DNA from: Ricinus communis
Lineage: Eukaryota; Streptophyta; Magnoliopsida; Malpighiales; Euphorbiaceae
Assembly: GCF_019578655.1 (NCBI RefSeq)
Contig: NC_063256.1
Coordinates: forward strand, 15,004,001 to 15,068,000
Reading direction: 5' to 3'
DNA: 64,000 nt
The notes under the pieces are model-generated. The model did not search any database, was not told the origin of the DNA, and was given only the letters and a program-made list of their open reading frames with translations. This document shows, piece by piece, positions 34,856-46,319 of the stretch. Numbering within the stretch: the first letter of the stretch is position 1; each line of letters starts with the position of its first letter. The translations under genes were made by a program, and so were the position numbers.

Positions 34856-35971
34856 ATCAGCTCTACATTAAATGTACCACTCACATTATACTCACCTTTC
34901 AAATCAATCTTGTAGGCATTGTCATTGATCCTCTCAAGGACTTGAAATGGACCATCACCCCTCGGACTTAGTTTAGACTTTCTTTGATTTGGGAACCTTT
35001 CTTTGCGAAATGCACCCAAACCCAATCTCCAGGGTTGGAATACCATTGGAATTCGTCCTTTATTAACCCTCTCGGCCACTTTTGCATTTTGCTTCTCAAT
35101 TCTCTCTTTAACTTGTTTGTGTAGCTTTTTAACCAAATCCGCCTTAGAAGAACCTTCAACACTAACAAGCTTGTTAAGAGGCAAAGGAATCAAATCAATA
35201 GGAGTTAAAGGATTAAAACCATATACAATTTCAAATGGTGAAGTGTGTGTAGTGCTATGAAGCTCTATTATATGCAAATTCAACATATGGCAACAAATCC
35301 TCCCAAGATTTTAAATTCCTAGAAATCAAAGCACGAAGCAATTGAATCAAAGTCCTATTCACAACTTCAGTTTGTCCATCCTGTCTGTGGATGGCAAGTA
35401 GTAGAATAAAGCAATTTAGTTCCTAACTTACCCCATAGCACACGCCAAAAGTGACTTAGAAATTTAACATCTCTATCACTAACAATGGTCTTAGGTACTC
35501 CATGCAAACGCACAACTTCTCTAAGAAACAAATCAGCAATATGGATGACATCATCACTTTTATGGCAAGGGATAAAGTGAGTCATTTTACTAAACCTATC
35601 CACAACAACAAATATACTATCTCTACCTTTCCTAGATCTTGGCAAACCAAGCACAAAGTCCATAGACAAATCTGTCCAAGGAACATCGGGAATAGGTAAA
35701 GGTGTATATAACCCATGGGGTTGCGTTTGGACTTAGCTTTCAAACACACAATGCATTGACCACAAATTTTATGCACATCACGTTTCATGCATGGCCAATA
35801 AAAATGCTCAATCAGAATATCATAAGTCTTTTGCACCCCAAAATGACCCATTAAACCGCCCCCATGTGCTTCCCTAACCAATACAACGAAAGAACAATTA
35901 GGAATACAAAGGCGATTTTTCTTGAAAAGAAATCCCTCAAACACATAAAAATCAAAGCGGCCCATTAGCAC
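34852..35971 (-). pseudogene. Gypsy integrase, broken
   Basis: A zinc-binding HHCC module (H and H in LVREAHGGGLMGHFG, then CGQCIVC) is followed by the catalytic core ([30 protein letters not shown]) with two of the three acidic residues. The frame breaks at TTCHPQTG near 35,370, before the third (Glu). A later frame holds the end of the core and C-terminal domain (SPFEIVYGFNPLTP; GPFQVLERINDNAYKIDL). At least two frameshifts. Confidence 0.8.
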
Positions 35972-36205
35972 AAGTTGTAAACATGCCGGCTGAAATCATT
36001 ATCACTCACATACAACTCTTTTATGAACTCGAAGCCCAAAGAATTTAGAATCAAGAGTAGTAAGTAAAGCATACCTTCGAGATAGTGCATCAAAGCAACC
36101 ACATTCTCCTTACCTTTCTTGTATTTGATCACATATGGGAATGTCTCAATGAACTCCATCCACTTAGCATGTCTTGATTCAGTTTGTCTTGCCCCTCGAG
36201 ATGCT

Positions 36206-37437
36206 TCAAACTCTCATGATCCGTGTGGATGACAAATTCTTTGGGCCATAAATAGTGTTGCCATGTTTGCAAGGCCCGAACCAAAGCATAGAGTTCTTTG
36301 TCATAGGTTGGGTACCAAGGGCCGCTCCATTTAGTTTTTCACTAAAATAGCATATAGGTCTGCCTTCTTGCATCAAAACAGCCCCAATCCCAATGCCACT
36401 AGCATCACACTCAATCTCAAAGGTTTTATCAAAGTTAGGTAAAACCAACAAAGGAGCGACACAACTTATCTTTAAGCATATTAAAAGCATGTTCTTGTGC
36501 ATCACCCCAAGTAAACCCAACATTTTTCTTGACAATTTCATTCAAAGGTGCAGCTATACTACTAAAGTCCTTAATGAACCTCCTATAGAAACTAGCCAAG
36601 CCATGAAAACTCCTAACTTGGCTAATGTTTTTAGGTGTTGGCCACTCCCTAATTGCTTTCACTTTCTCCACATCAACCTCGAGCCCCTTTGAACTAATAA
36701 CAAAACCAAGAAAATTAACTTTATCCATGCAAAAAGCACACTTTTTCAAATTGGCATACAATTTTTCTACCCTAAGAATGTCTAGAACCCTACGCACATG
36801 CATGACATGATCATCAATGGACTTGGAATAAACTAAGATATCATCAAAATACACAACCACAAATTTACCAAGACACTCACGCAAGACATGGTTCATCAAC
36901 CTCATAAAAGTACTAGGTGCATTTGTAAGCCCAAACGGCATAACTAACCACTCATATAGACCATATTTAGTCTTAAAAGCCGTTTTCCACTCATCACCGG
37001 GTTTTCATGCAAATTTGATAATAACCGAACGCAAATCAATCTTAGTAAACAAACATGCACCATGCAACTCATCAAGCATATCATCTAACCTAGGAATGGG
37101 ATGACGATACTTTACCGTTATTTTATTGATTGCACGGTACCACACACATTCTCCATGTGCCATCCTTCTTTGGAACCAAAATCACCGGAACCGCATAAGG
37201 ACTTAAGCTCTCACGCACATACCCTTTTGACATCAGTTCTTCCACTTGCCTTTGAAGCTCCTTTGTCTCCTCCGGATTACTTCTATAGGCTGGTCTATTT
37301 GGTATGGAAGCCCCGGGTATGAAGTCTATTTGATGTTCTATCCCTCTTTGAGGAGGTAATCCACTTAGCATTTCCTGGAAAGACATCAGCAAATTCCTGC
37401 AAAAGATTAGCAAACACACTCGGCAAGGAAAGATCAA
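36206..37437 (-). pseudogene. Gypsy reverse transcriptase and RNase H, broken
   Basis: Starts with HQIDFIPGASIPN and [21 protein letters not shown], is interrupted at about 37,125, and continues with [12 protein letters not shown] and the YFDDILVYS catalytic box. RNase H follows ([25 protein letters not shown]-like YFSEKLNGA). Several frameshifts separate these pieces, so no full polymerase is encoded. Confidence 0.8.
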
Positions 37438-37763
37438 GCTCAGTGAGTGTTCAAATAAACATCTTTATAAGTAACAACAAATAACATCCGACTTGAATGA
37501 AATGCATGCCTAACTTCACTTTCCCTAGCCAAAAACTACCCTTTGCCTTTGTTTTCTCTTTAGGGCTGAATCTCACCCTTTGGGTTTTCATGTTCCTTTT
37601 GTTATTTTCAGCCTCACGCCTCTCTCTTCCAACTTACATTGGTCATCATACACTTCCTTAGGAGAAAGAGGTGTCAAAGTAACTTTTCTCCCATCCTTCA
37701 CAAATGAGTACCTATTTAGAAAGCCATCATGGAAGGCCCTCGTATCAAATTCCCATGGCCTAC

Positions 37764-38069
37764 CTAACAAGATATGGCCGTATGCATTGGCACTACATCA
37801 CATAGCGCCTCATCCGAATATCTACCAATTGTGAAAGGTACAACAACTTGCTTATTCACTTTGATCTCACCACAATTATTTAACCATAACAATTTATAAG
37901 GTCTAGGATGTGGAATTAGATTTAAACCCAATTTTTCAACCATTAAAGTGCTAGCAACATTTGTACAACTACCACCATCAATAATAACAAGACAAGTCTT
38001 ACCTTGTACATGGCATCTTGTGTGGAAAATGTTGTCTCTTTCACGCTCCAAGGTATCATCTTCCTTCAT
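37764..38069 (-). pseudogene. Gypsy protease region, broken
   Basis: CLVIIDGGSCTNVAS is the retropepsin active-site region, in the DGG form common in this plant gypsy group, followed by HPRPYKLLWLN and a basic segment. The frame is closed by stops before the reverse transcriptase. Confidence 0.7.
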
Positions 38070-38077
38070 TTGAACAC

Positions 38078-39498
38078 TTAGTGCGCGCTAGCCACCAAGA
38101 GCTCACCTCCCATAGGACCCTCAATGCAATCATCACCGCTGCCGTCTTCCAATTGTGATATCTCATCATCATTATCACTCTCTTCACTTGCTGTTTCAAT
38201 CTCCCCATGGTCTCTAGCCACCATTGCCCGCTTGTTTGGACATTGTGAAGCAATATGGCCACGCCCCCAAGCATTTGAAACACTTGATGTCTCTATTCTT
38301 TTCTTTATTAATTTCGGGTTTAGATGTGTCTTTATTGCCTGAAATGCTTTTCCCTTTGTTGTCATTTGGGAATAACCTTATCATCACCTTTCTTACCTCC
38401 TTTCCAAGAATTAGACCAATGTGGCCTCCCACTCAAGTGCCCTTATATTCAAACCTTGTCATTCCTCTAGGTTTTAGTTGCTTTTCCACCTTAATTGCAA
38501 GGTGAACTAACTCCTCAAGCTCCACATAATGTTGCAACTCTACCCTATCAGCAATCTCCTTATTAAGCCCACCAATGAATCGTGCCATGGTAGCTTCTCT
38601 ATCCTCATCCAAATCAGCCCTAGTCATGAGCATTTCCATCTCCTTATAAAAATCCTCAACACTCCTTGTACCTTGCCTCAAAGATTCGGAGTCTTTGATG
38701 TAACTCCCTATGGTAATGTCCGGGTACAAAACGCCTTCTCATGATAGTTTTGAGTGCAATCCAACTACCAATAGGCTCTTCCATGTTCCTCCTCCTACTA
38801 ACCACCAACTGATCCCACCAAACTATAGCATAGTCACTAAATTGGGTAACCACCAATTTCACCTTTTTCTCCTCCCCGAAAAGTTATGGCAATCAAAGAT
38901 AAGGTCAACTCGCTTTTCCCACTCCAAATATGCCTCCCGGATCAGTTTTTCCCAAGAAGGTAGGAATACTAAGTTTGATACTACCTAAGTTCCTATCAAC
39001 ATCATCATAGTTCCCATAACCACCAAACTCACCACCAAAGTGTCCTCTACCTCTACCAAGATTTTGGTATCTCCTAGCTCCTCTACCCGTGCCTCTACCA
39101 ACCCCACCATAGGCCGCATTATCATACTCCTCAAAACCCTCATCAAAGTCATCCTCATTCACCCCAATTGGCCGCCCATGATTACCTTGCACATTCCCTC
39201 CTTCATCAAGCCTATTTCCCGGACCTCAGGCAAGTGCATTAATTTGGTCCATAATAGCTTGTTGATTGGTTGCCATTTCCCTTCGTTGGGCTGCCATGTC
39301 AAGTTGCAACCTCTCCATTTGCTCATTCATATTTCTTATGCTTCGTTGCACCCTCTCATTTTCATGCATTTGTGCTATGGGTATACCGGTAGTTGGCATA
39401 TTATTACCTCCACTAGAACCACTTGACATGCTGCAATAAGAGTTAGTATGCAATAAAGAAAAAAAATAAATCAAGGAAATTAAGGACCTCACCAACAC
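38078..39498 (-). pseudogene. Gypsy gag, broken
   Basis: Pieces in order: a coiled-coil-like Gln/Met-rich start (39,498-39,226); an Arg/Gly-rich stretch (39,192-38,905); the gag core (KLVVTQFSDYAIVWWDQLV, RRRFVPGHYHRELHQRL, GTRSVEDFYKEMEMLMTRAD, VELQHYVELEELVHLAIKVE); and a CCHC knuckle (GRGHIASQCPNKR) whose first half is in another frame. A TGA replaces a coding triplet near 39,230, and at least three frameshifts follow. Confidence 0.75.
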
Positions 39499-40451
39499 TC
39501 CCTCACGTGTTTACTCTCAATTAATGGGGATGGTCACTCGTATTTCGCACAATCAAGAATGATCACACAAGGCCGAAAACTCACACCACTCGACTTGTTT
39601 TCAAGGATTCTTATGTGAATCAATAACCACACATCAAGTTATTTCACTATGCTTGTAATGCACCAAGAATTATGATCTAAAAAGCTTAGTTGAGGCAAAA
39701 ACGCAAAAGTCAAGAAAATTAAACAATTAGTCACGCTTTCAATAAAATTAGGTACCAAGCGAAAACTTCAAACGGATGCAAATGACATATGAAGAAACAA
39801 TCTAGATGTAAGAAACAAGAAAGATATAGTTCGACTTGAAATAGGAAAAGAAGGAACGGATTTAGGAAGCAAAAATCACAAAGAAGGTTGATCAAGAAAG
39901 AAGGTTACCTCTTTATGCTTTAAATGTGTCAAATCCGCCCCAAACTCAAAAGACACACAAAGAGGAGAATAAATGAAGGACAAAAACGAATTTAGAGCTG
40001 AATCAATTCAAATAAGATGGTATGTATAGGGCTCAGTCATTGGAATTTAATGTCCCTTTGAATCTTCCCAAACAGCCCACCAAATCCTTATTTATGTAGG
40101 ATTGTGAAAATCTCCCTAAACCTTTTAACAACCCTAATATCTATGTAATCACCCCAAGAACAATGATTTCAATACCAAATACGTTTCTTCCACTAACAAA
40201 GACAATCAAACCAATCGGATCTATTCCTTTCTTTTGTTTTTTTTTTTTGCTAATTCGGATCCGATATTTTTCTTTTCTTGTTTTGTTTTGTTTTTTTTTT
40301 TTTTTTCGAATCGGAATCAAAAACTACAAGAATCAAGAACTAAACAATGTACTCAAGAATACCAAGAATACTTCAAGAACAATATCAAGAACTCAAGGAA
40401 AACAAACAATAACTCAAAGAAAAGGGATAAATAACTGATTTAAGAGCCAAA

Positions 40452-40463
40452 GCTCCGATACCA
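40452..40463 (-). other. Gypsy primer-binding site
   Basis: The minus strand reads TGGTATCGGAGC, close to the complement of plant initiator tRNA-Met, two bases inside the 5' LTR. Confidence 0.85.
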
Positions 40464-40465
40464 AA

Positions 40466-41183
40466 TGTTAAGAACCTCCAAGGATTAGAACCACGAACCC
40501 TAATGATTATGAACCCGTGAATTACTATCTTAGAAACCCAAGAACAAATTGAGTTTCAAAACCCAAGAACCGCTTAAATCAGGATTGCAAGGTATGGTTG
40601 ATCAAGATCGGAACCTAAAGAAAACTAAGTTCTTTAAACCCTAACCCTTAACACGCCACAAGGATAGATCAATTCCTTGATAAGTGGTTTATGCATTCAA
40701 CAAGAATTCAAGAATTCAAGCAAATATGCAAAGGAAACAACTACTATAATTTTATCAAAATTCGAATTCTTTTCAAAACACAACTTAAGGGGCGTTTTTA
40801 TAGCCACCTAACATTATAAACCCTAGTAAAACTATTAACCCTACCGCCACATAAGAAAAATAGGCAATAACATTGTTCGAACTTAAAGAAGAGATTTCAG
40901 CCCAAATATTAGCCCACATTAGTCTTCATGTATTTGGACTTGCAAAACATTAAATAAAGCCCATTCAGATGTGTCTTTACTTGGGCCTATCCTAGCATGA
41001 CCAATTGGGCTTCCTTGACTAGCCCGATCTTGCATATAGCCAATTAAGGCTTCTTGTAGCTTCTTGGACCTTGACCTTGTAATTGGGCCTTGTAGCATGC
41101 TCAATGGATCCTTAGCTTTATCTTTGGTTTTCTTGTTGTCCTCTCCATCAAGTCCATCTTTAAGCTTGGCCATGTCCATATCA
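40466..41183 (-). repeat. 5' LTR of the gypsy element
   Basis: 718 bp; compared with the 3' LTR it shows four substitutions and two compensating one-base indels. As the 5' LTR it should carry the element's promoter. Confidence 0.93.
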
Positions 41184-41188
41184 GTTTT
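41184..41188. repeat. Target-site duplication GTTTT, right copy
   Basis: Matches the five bases before the left LTR. Confidence 0.85.
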
Positions 41189-41742
41189 CTTCTTTGACAC
41201 TCTCTTGTTGTACGATTTTTTGACAGACATTTTTCTATTTTCTTTGTTTTTGTCTTTCAACTTCTTTCTAACTTTCCACTATTCCTTGTTTTTTAAATTT
41301 TTTAAACAAATACTTTTAAAGTATAATGGGTAAGAAATTATTAGGTATTTGGACAGTGGTTCTTCTTCTACTAGTAAAGATTTAGGTGTAATAAGTAAGA
41401 AAAAAATTTCTCATTCTACGGCAAAGGGAGCTGAGATTTTGGAGGAAAAAAAAAGAAAAAAAGTTCAAGAAGAAAAAAGTTGTTGATAATTCTCTTCAAA
41501 AAAGAATGTTGACGTTAAAGCTTCAAAAAAACGAAAAGAAAATATTGATAGTGGTGGAAAAGCTGACATTTGTGTTATCAATGAATGCACTCAAAGTGTT
41601 TGATGAAATACAAAACAATTACAATGAAAAAGAAAAAAATATGTGTAGTTTGAGATTTAGAAACTGAGAAGGTAAATAGAATATAAAATAGAAAAATAGA
41701 AAAAGAAGACTAAAAGAAAATTTTGGTCATTTTTTTTAAGTA
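41189..41742. other. Intergenic, no gene seen
   Basis: A-rich, with Lys-codon-like AAG/GAA strings on the plus strand (41,340-41,640) that do not form a long frame. Could be a decayed transposon coding region. Confidence 0.3.
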
Positions 41743-42451
41743 CTAAGACCTGAACTCCATATCATGCTCTCTATTTTTCTTTTGTTTTATTATTGTAGTT
41801 TTGATTTTAGTCATTATAATGATAATGGTAGTAGATACTCATTATTTACTCATAATATATTGGGAATATACTATATACTGTTAACTACATTTTTATTGTA
41901 ATTTTAGCTTATCTAATGTTTGCTTGAAAACTATTGTTTAGTCAATTCTAATTATTGGTTAAAAATTGGGGCAAAAAGTCCAATTTTTTTTAATTTGTGG
42001 TATGATGTTGTTAGATTATGTTAATCCATACATAGGACAGCTAAAGTTTTAGATTTTAAAGAAGCAAAATGAAGATTTTGCTCGTTACTTGTAGGCACTA
42101 AGACCTGAACTCCATATCATGCTCTCTATTTTTCTTTTGTTTTATTATTGTAGTTTTGATTTTAGTCATTATAATGATAATGGTAGTAGATACTCATTAT
42201 TTACTCATAATATATTGGGAATATACTATATACTGTTAACTACATTTTTATTGTAATTTTAGCTTATCTAATGTTTGCTTGAAAACTATTGTTTAGTCAA
42301 TTCTAATTATTGGTTAAAAATTGGGGCAAAAAGTCCAATTTTTTTTAATTTGTGGTATGATGTTGTTAGATTATGTTAATCCATACATAGGACAGCTAAA
42401 GTTTTAGATTTTAAAGAAGCAAAATGAAGATTTTGCTCGTTACTTGTAGGC
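41743..42451. repeat. Two adjacent near-identical ~355-bp repeats
   Basis: Copies start at 41743 and 42097 (ACTAAGACCTGAACTCCAT) and appear almost base-for-base identical throughout, including TTAGTCATTATAATGATAAT and TACTATATACTGTTAACTAC. This indicates a recent tandem duplication. No open frame spans either copy. Confidence 0.9.
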
Positions 42452-42800
42452 ACTAAGACCTGAACTCCATTCATGCTATTTTTTTTCTCTTTTTTCTTTT
42501 ATTGTTGTTGTTTTGATTTTAATTATTATAATGATAAGGTAGTAGATATTCATTATCTACTTATAATATACTTGCAGTATACTATATACTGTTAACTGTA
42601 TTTTTTATATTTGAAAACTATTGTTTAGTCAATTATAAATATTGGTTAAAAATTTATGCAAAAAATGTTCAGTTTTTTCTGTTCATGTGATATGATGTTA
42701 TTAGATCACGTTAATTCATGCATATGACAACTAAAATTTTATACTTTAAAGAAGCACAATGTAAATCTTGTTAATTTTTTAATTAAATCTTTTAAAAAAC
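42452..42800. repeat. Third, diverged copy of the 355-bp repeat
   Basis: Starts with CACTAAGACCTGAACTCCAT and follows the same order of blocks with about 15-20% change and a deletion near 42,605, so it predates the duplication at 41.7-42.45 kb. Confidence 0.8.
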
Positions 42801-44105
42801 AAAACTTGTAGTTTTTCTAAGTTCTTTTTGTATTTTACTAACTTTACAAATGGAAGATCTTTTTATGAGAAAAGACGTAATGTATTTATGGTTTCTAAAT
42901 AATAAACTTATAAATATGAAAAGAGGTTTTTGCGATCATATTGTTTTCTTATGCAAAATCCAAGGAAGACGAAAGTTTTGATAGTGTGTAAATCATATGG
43001 GAAAGTTATGGACCTTGATAAGCCAAAGAAGATTTGAAGAAGGAATTTGATGTTATTATCACATGGCTTTTCCGTCAATATATTATATATGATGGACAAG
43101 TAGTTTTATGATAATATTAATAGGTTTAGTAATAGGATTGTTAACTTTTATACTAAGTAGGTATTATTTCTCTTAGTTATAATTTAAAGTTTAATTATTT
43201 TATTTGTTTGAATTTATTATAGACGATTCTAACTCAATTTTTGTCATTGTATTTATTATGGTGAAAAAAAAATAGATACTTTGACCATTTTCATAAATCA
43301 GAAAATATAAGAGATGATTTTAAAATCTGAAGGGAGAAAACTCAATTAGAATCATAGTATCATATACCTAGAATAAACTTTTTATATACTTAGTATATAC
43401 TTCTCATAGGATCTTTTAAAAATTATTTTATATATTTTAGAAGATAATTTTTCTATATAATGTATAATTGACATATTTTCTTATATATCTATATCATATA
43501 TTTAGTTAATATACAAAAAATTTACTAAATATATATTAAACACACACAATATAAACACAAATTTACTAAATTTAAAATATATACTTATAAAATACCTATA
43601 TATATTTATTATATACTCGTAATATACTCATGATATACTTTATACAATTATAATATATTTATCCATTTTCTTAATATTTTGAATTTTATTTTTAAAATTA
43701 ATTTAAAAAAAATTTCAAGCATTTTTTAAATTCATTCATTATAATCTGATAACATTGATGTAACAATTTTATAAATTTTAGTTAATTATGAAATTGTTAT
43801 AGATACGTTATGTACTTATATTATACTTAGAATATACTGTATACTGTTACATTTTCTTTTATCTTCTTCTTTTTACATATTTTTAATGTTTTCTTTTTAT
43901 ATAATTTTTAATTTGTGCATGAATCATATTCTTATAATAATTAAATTTTATTATTTAAGCACTTTTTATTTACATTTTATTATACTTAAGGAATAGTTAT
44001 AGCTCTTTTATTTATAATTCGATTTTTAATATCATTTTATACTTTTGTTTTATATTTTAATTAGAATTTAACTAGAGATTTAAAGAGAATTTTGGTTGTT
44101 ACTTA
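42801..44105. other. AT-rich sequence between repeat copies
   Basis: No gene supported. TATACTTATATAATATAC-like phrases recur at 43,400-43,650 and 43,820-43,850, suggesting further decayed copies of parts of the repeat. Confidence 0.4.
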
Positions 44106-44107
44106 TA

Positions 44108-44475
44108 GACACTAAGACTTAAACTTCATATCATGCTCTTTATATTTTTATTTTATTTTATTATCATTATTTTGATTTTAGTTATTATAACCATTAATAG
44201 TAGTTATGCATTATATATTCATAATAATACTCGGAGTATACTATATATTGTTAAATGCATTTTTTGTGGTTTTTGGTTTTATTGACTAGAGACTTGGGCG
44301 AAAAATCCAGTTTTTTTATTCATGTAATAGGATCGTGTCAGATCATGTTAATTCATATATAAGACAACTACAATTTTAGATTTTAAAGAAGCAAAATGTA
44401 AATCTTGTTAGATTTTTTTTAATTAGATCTTCAAAAAATGAAACTTGTAACTTTTTTAATTCTTTTTTATATTTG
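44108..44475. repeat. Fourth, diverged copy of the 355-bp repeat
   Basis: Begins CACTAAGACTTAAACTTCAT and keeps the landmarks GAGTATACTATATA, GGGCGAAAAATCCAG and TTAGATTTTAAAGAAGCAAA in the same order as the copies at 41.7-42.8 kb. Confidence 0.75.
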
Positions 44476-45949
44476 AGTAATTTTACAAATGTAAGTTTTT
44501 TTATAAAAAAAAGATCATGTGTAACTATGATTTTTAAACAAGATGATAAACATCGGAAGAGGCTTGTGGTTGTTGTTTTCTTTATATGTTCGAAATAAGA
44601 TTAGTATAAAATATATACTCATAATAAACTCAAAATATACTATATACTATTAACTATAAGATTTTGAAAATTGTTATCATTCGATATGAGAATGCATATT
44701 ATATCAAAGTTTACATATCTTATATTTTCTTCTTAATATTCATTGTATTGAAAAAAAAAAAAAAGGTATTGTATCCATATTTAAATAAAAAAACATAAAA
44801 TATGATTTTACAATCTGAATGGAAAAGCTTCAGTACGAATTAGAGTATCACATATCTGAAATAAACTCATTATATACTCAATATATACTATTTACTGTAT
44901 TGATTTGGGTCAATAATAAAATATCACTTCATACAAATATCTTGCTAAATATCTAAACTGTAATATCTTATTGAAAAAAAACAGCACTTTAATATGATTT
45001 TTTATTTAAAAAGAAACCAAAATAGAGAAACTTAAGCTAAAGAACAATAAAAAAGAATATATAAATCATGTTTCCTTATTTACAAGAAAATCTCTATCAA
45101 TGCCTCAAACAATTTTCAATAACAATAAAAATAATAGTCCAATTTAGATTCTTTCAAATTAATCCAAACTCGAGTTACTTTAGCAATTTTACTTTTCCCT
45201 TCTTTTGTTTTTTTTTTTTCTAAAAAAAAATGTTTAGCCATTAAAATCCATCTTCCATCACCGTAAATCAAAACCAAATATTCAAATATTTGAATATAAC
45301 AAAACAACGGCGATGGTGCTTAAGTTGTATAGAAGTAACATAATTATTTGTCTTCTTTTCAATGCTACTTTTTCTATTTGCCAATTGTTTATTATAAATT
45401 ATTGCATTGTGATGTGGCGATTTTATTTGAATTAATTGCTACAATTTTTTGCTTTCGGATTTATTATTTTTTAATAAAATATTAATGTTTTTACATAAAT
45501 TGTATAGAAGTAAAGTTATTGGTGTTAAAGCGTATTTTTATAAGATTTTGAAAATGAAGGTTAGACACCTCTTATATGTAGACATTCCTAAAAAATTTCC
45601 TCTTTTATTATAACAAGTCGCCCTCTTAAGCAACTTACAATAAAATCATCCCCCTTTTTTTTTATCACAAGGTTAAATAAATTATCAACTCGACTAAACT
45701 TTATTTTTGACCTATTATGAATAAGTTAACCCATTCATAATCCAAACATATCCCTGCCAAATCTAAACCCGTTTTAACACCATATTATGTCTTGCCATTT
45801 AAATCAAAATTAGCAGTGCTTGTGCAAACACAAGATTCCCAAGAAATGGCTCCAACAAAAAGAATAAATAAATACGCTTCCAAATTTCTTGGAGAAAAAA
45901 GCTAAAGCGTAAACCACACCCATGTGAAACTAAAAATCAAAATATATGA
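44476..45949. other. AT-rich intergenic DNA
   Basis: Contains fragmentary phrases of the 355-bp family (ATATACTATATACTATTAAC near 44,636). No gene is seen on either strand. Confidence 0.4.
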
Positions 45950-46319
45950 GCATCAGCATTTGGTAAAACTGAGTCCTGCGAAATACTGAACTGAGCATGA
46001 ATATAAATGAATGATTTACAGGGAAATAATATGATTACATTGCACTATCATCATCACTCTTATCAACGTTGAGCAAGCCCCACCTACAATACAAAGAAAG
46101 ACGAGCACACTAAATAAAACGAGACAACAACAATAAAAGAAACAGCAAGGCTCTCAGAATCTACAATATATTCGGCAAAAATTCACAAGCAGTCAGATTT
46201 CCACTGAAGAGCTTCTGATCTAAGCATCAATCCACCTTCAACACTGAATCAGTTATGTTCGTGTAAACCTCTTCCATTTTTTACATAGTATTTCACTCTG
46301 CATTCACCAACAAGAAAAG
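45950..46319 (-). other. Likely 3' UTR of SEC8
   Basis: Follows the SEC8 stop codon. A pyrimidine-rich tract and TTGTAG at about 46,080-46,100 (minus strand) resemble a splice acceptor, so a 3' UTR intron or alternative last exon is possible. Confidence 0.4.

Larger units (their letters stand above)
34073..41183 (-). mobile_element. Complete-length Ty3/gypsy LTR retrotransposon
   Basis: A 7,111-bp element on the minus strand, bounded by 718-bp LTRs and GTTTT duplications. It carries an initiator-Met-type primer-binding site inside the 5' LTR and a polypurine tract inside the 3' LTR. Order from the 5' side: gag (39,498-38,078), protease (about 38,010), reverse transcriptase (37,437-36,435), RNase H (36,500-36,206), integrase (35,971-34,852), pol tail (34,855-34,526). 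Integrase after RNase H places it in Ty3/gypsy (Metaviridae). The LTRs differ at four bases plus two single-base indels, so the insertion is recent, yet the coding region has many frameshifts and stops. Confidence 0.93.
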
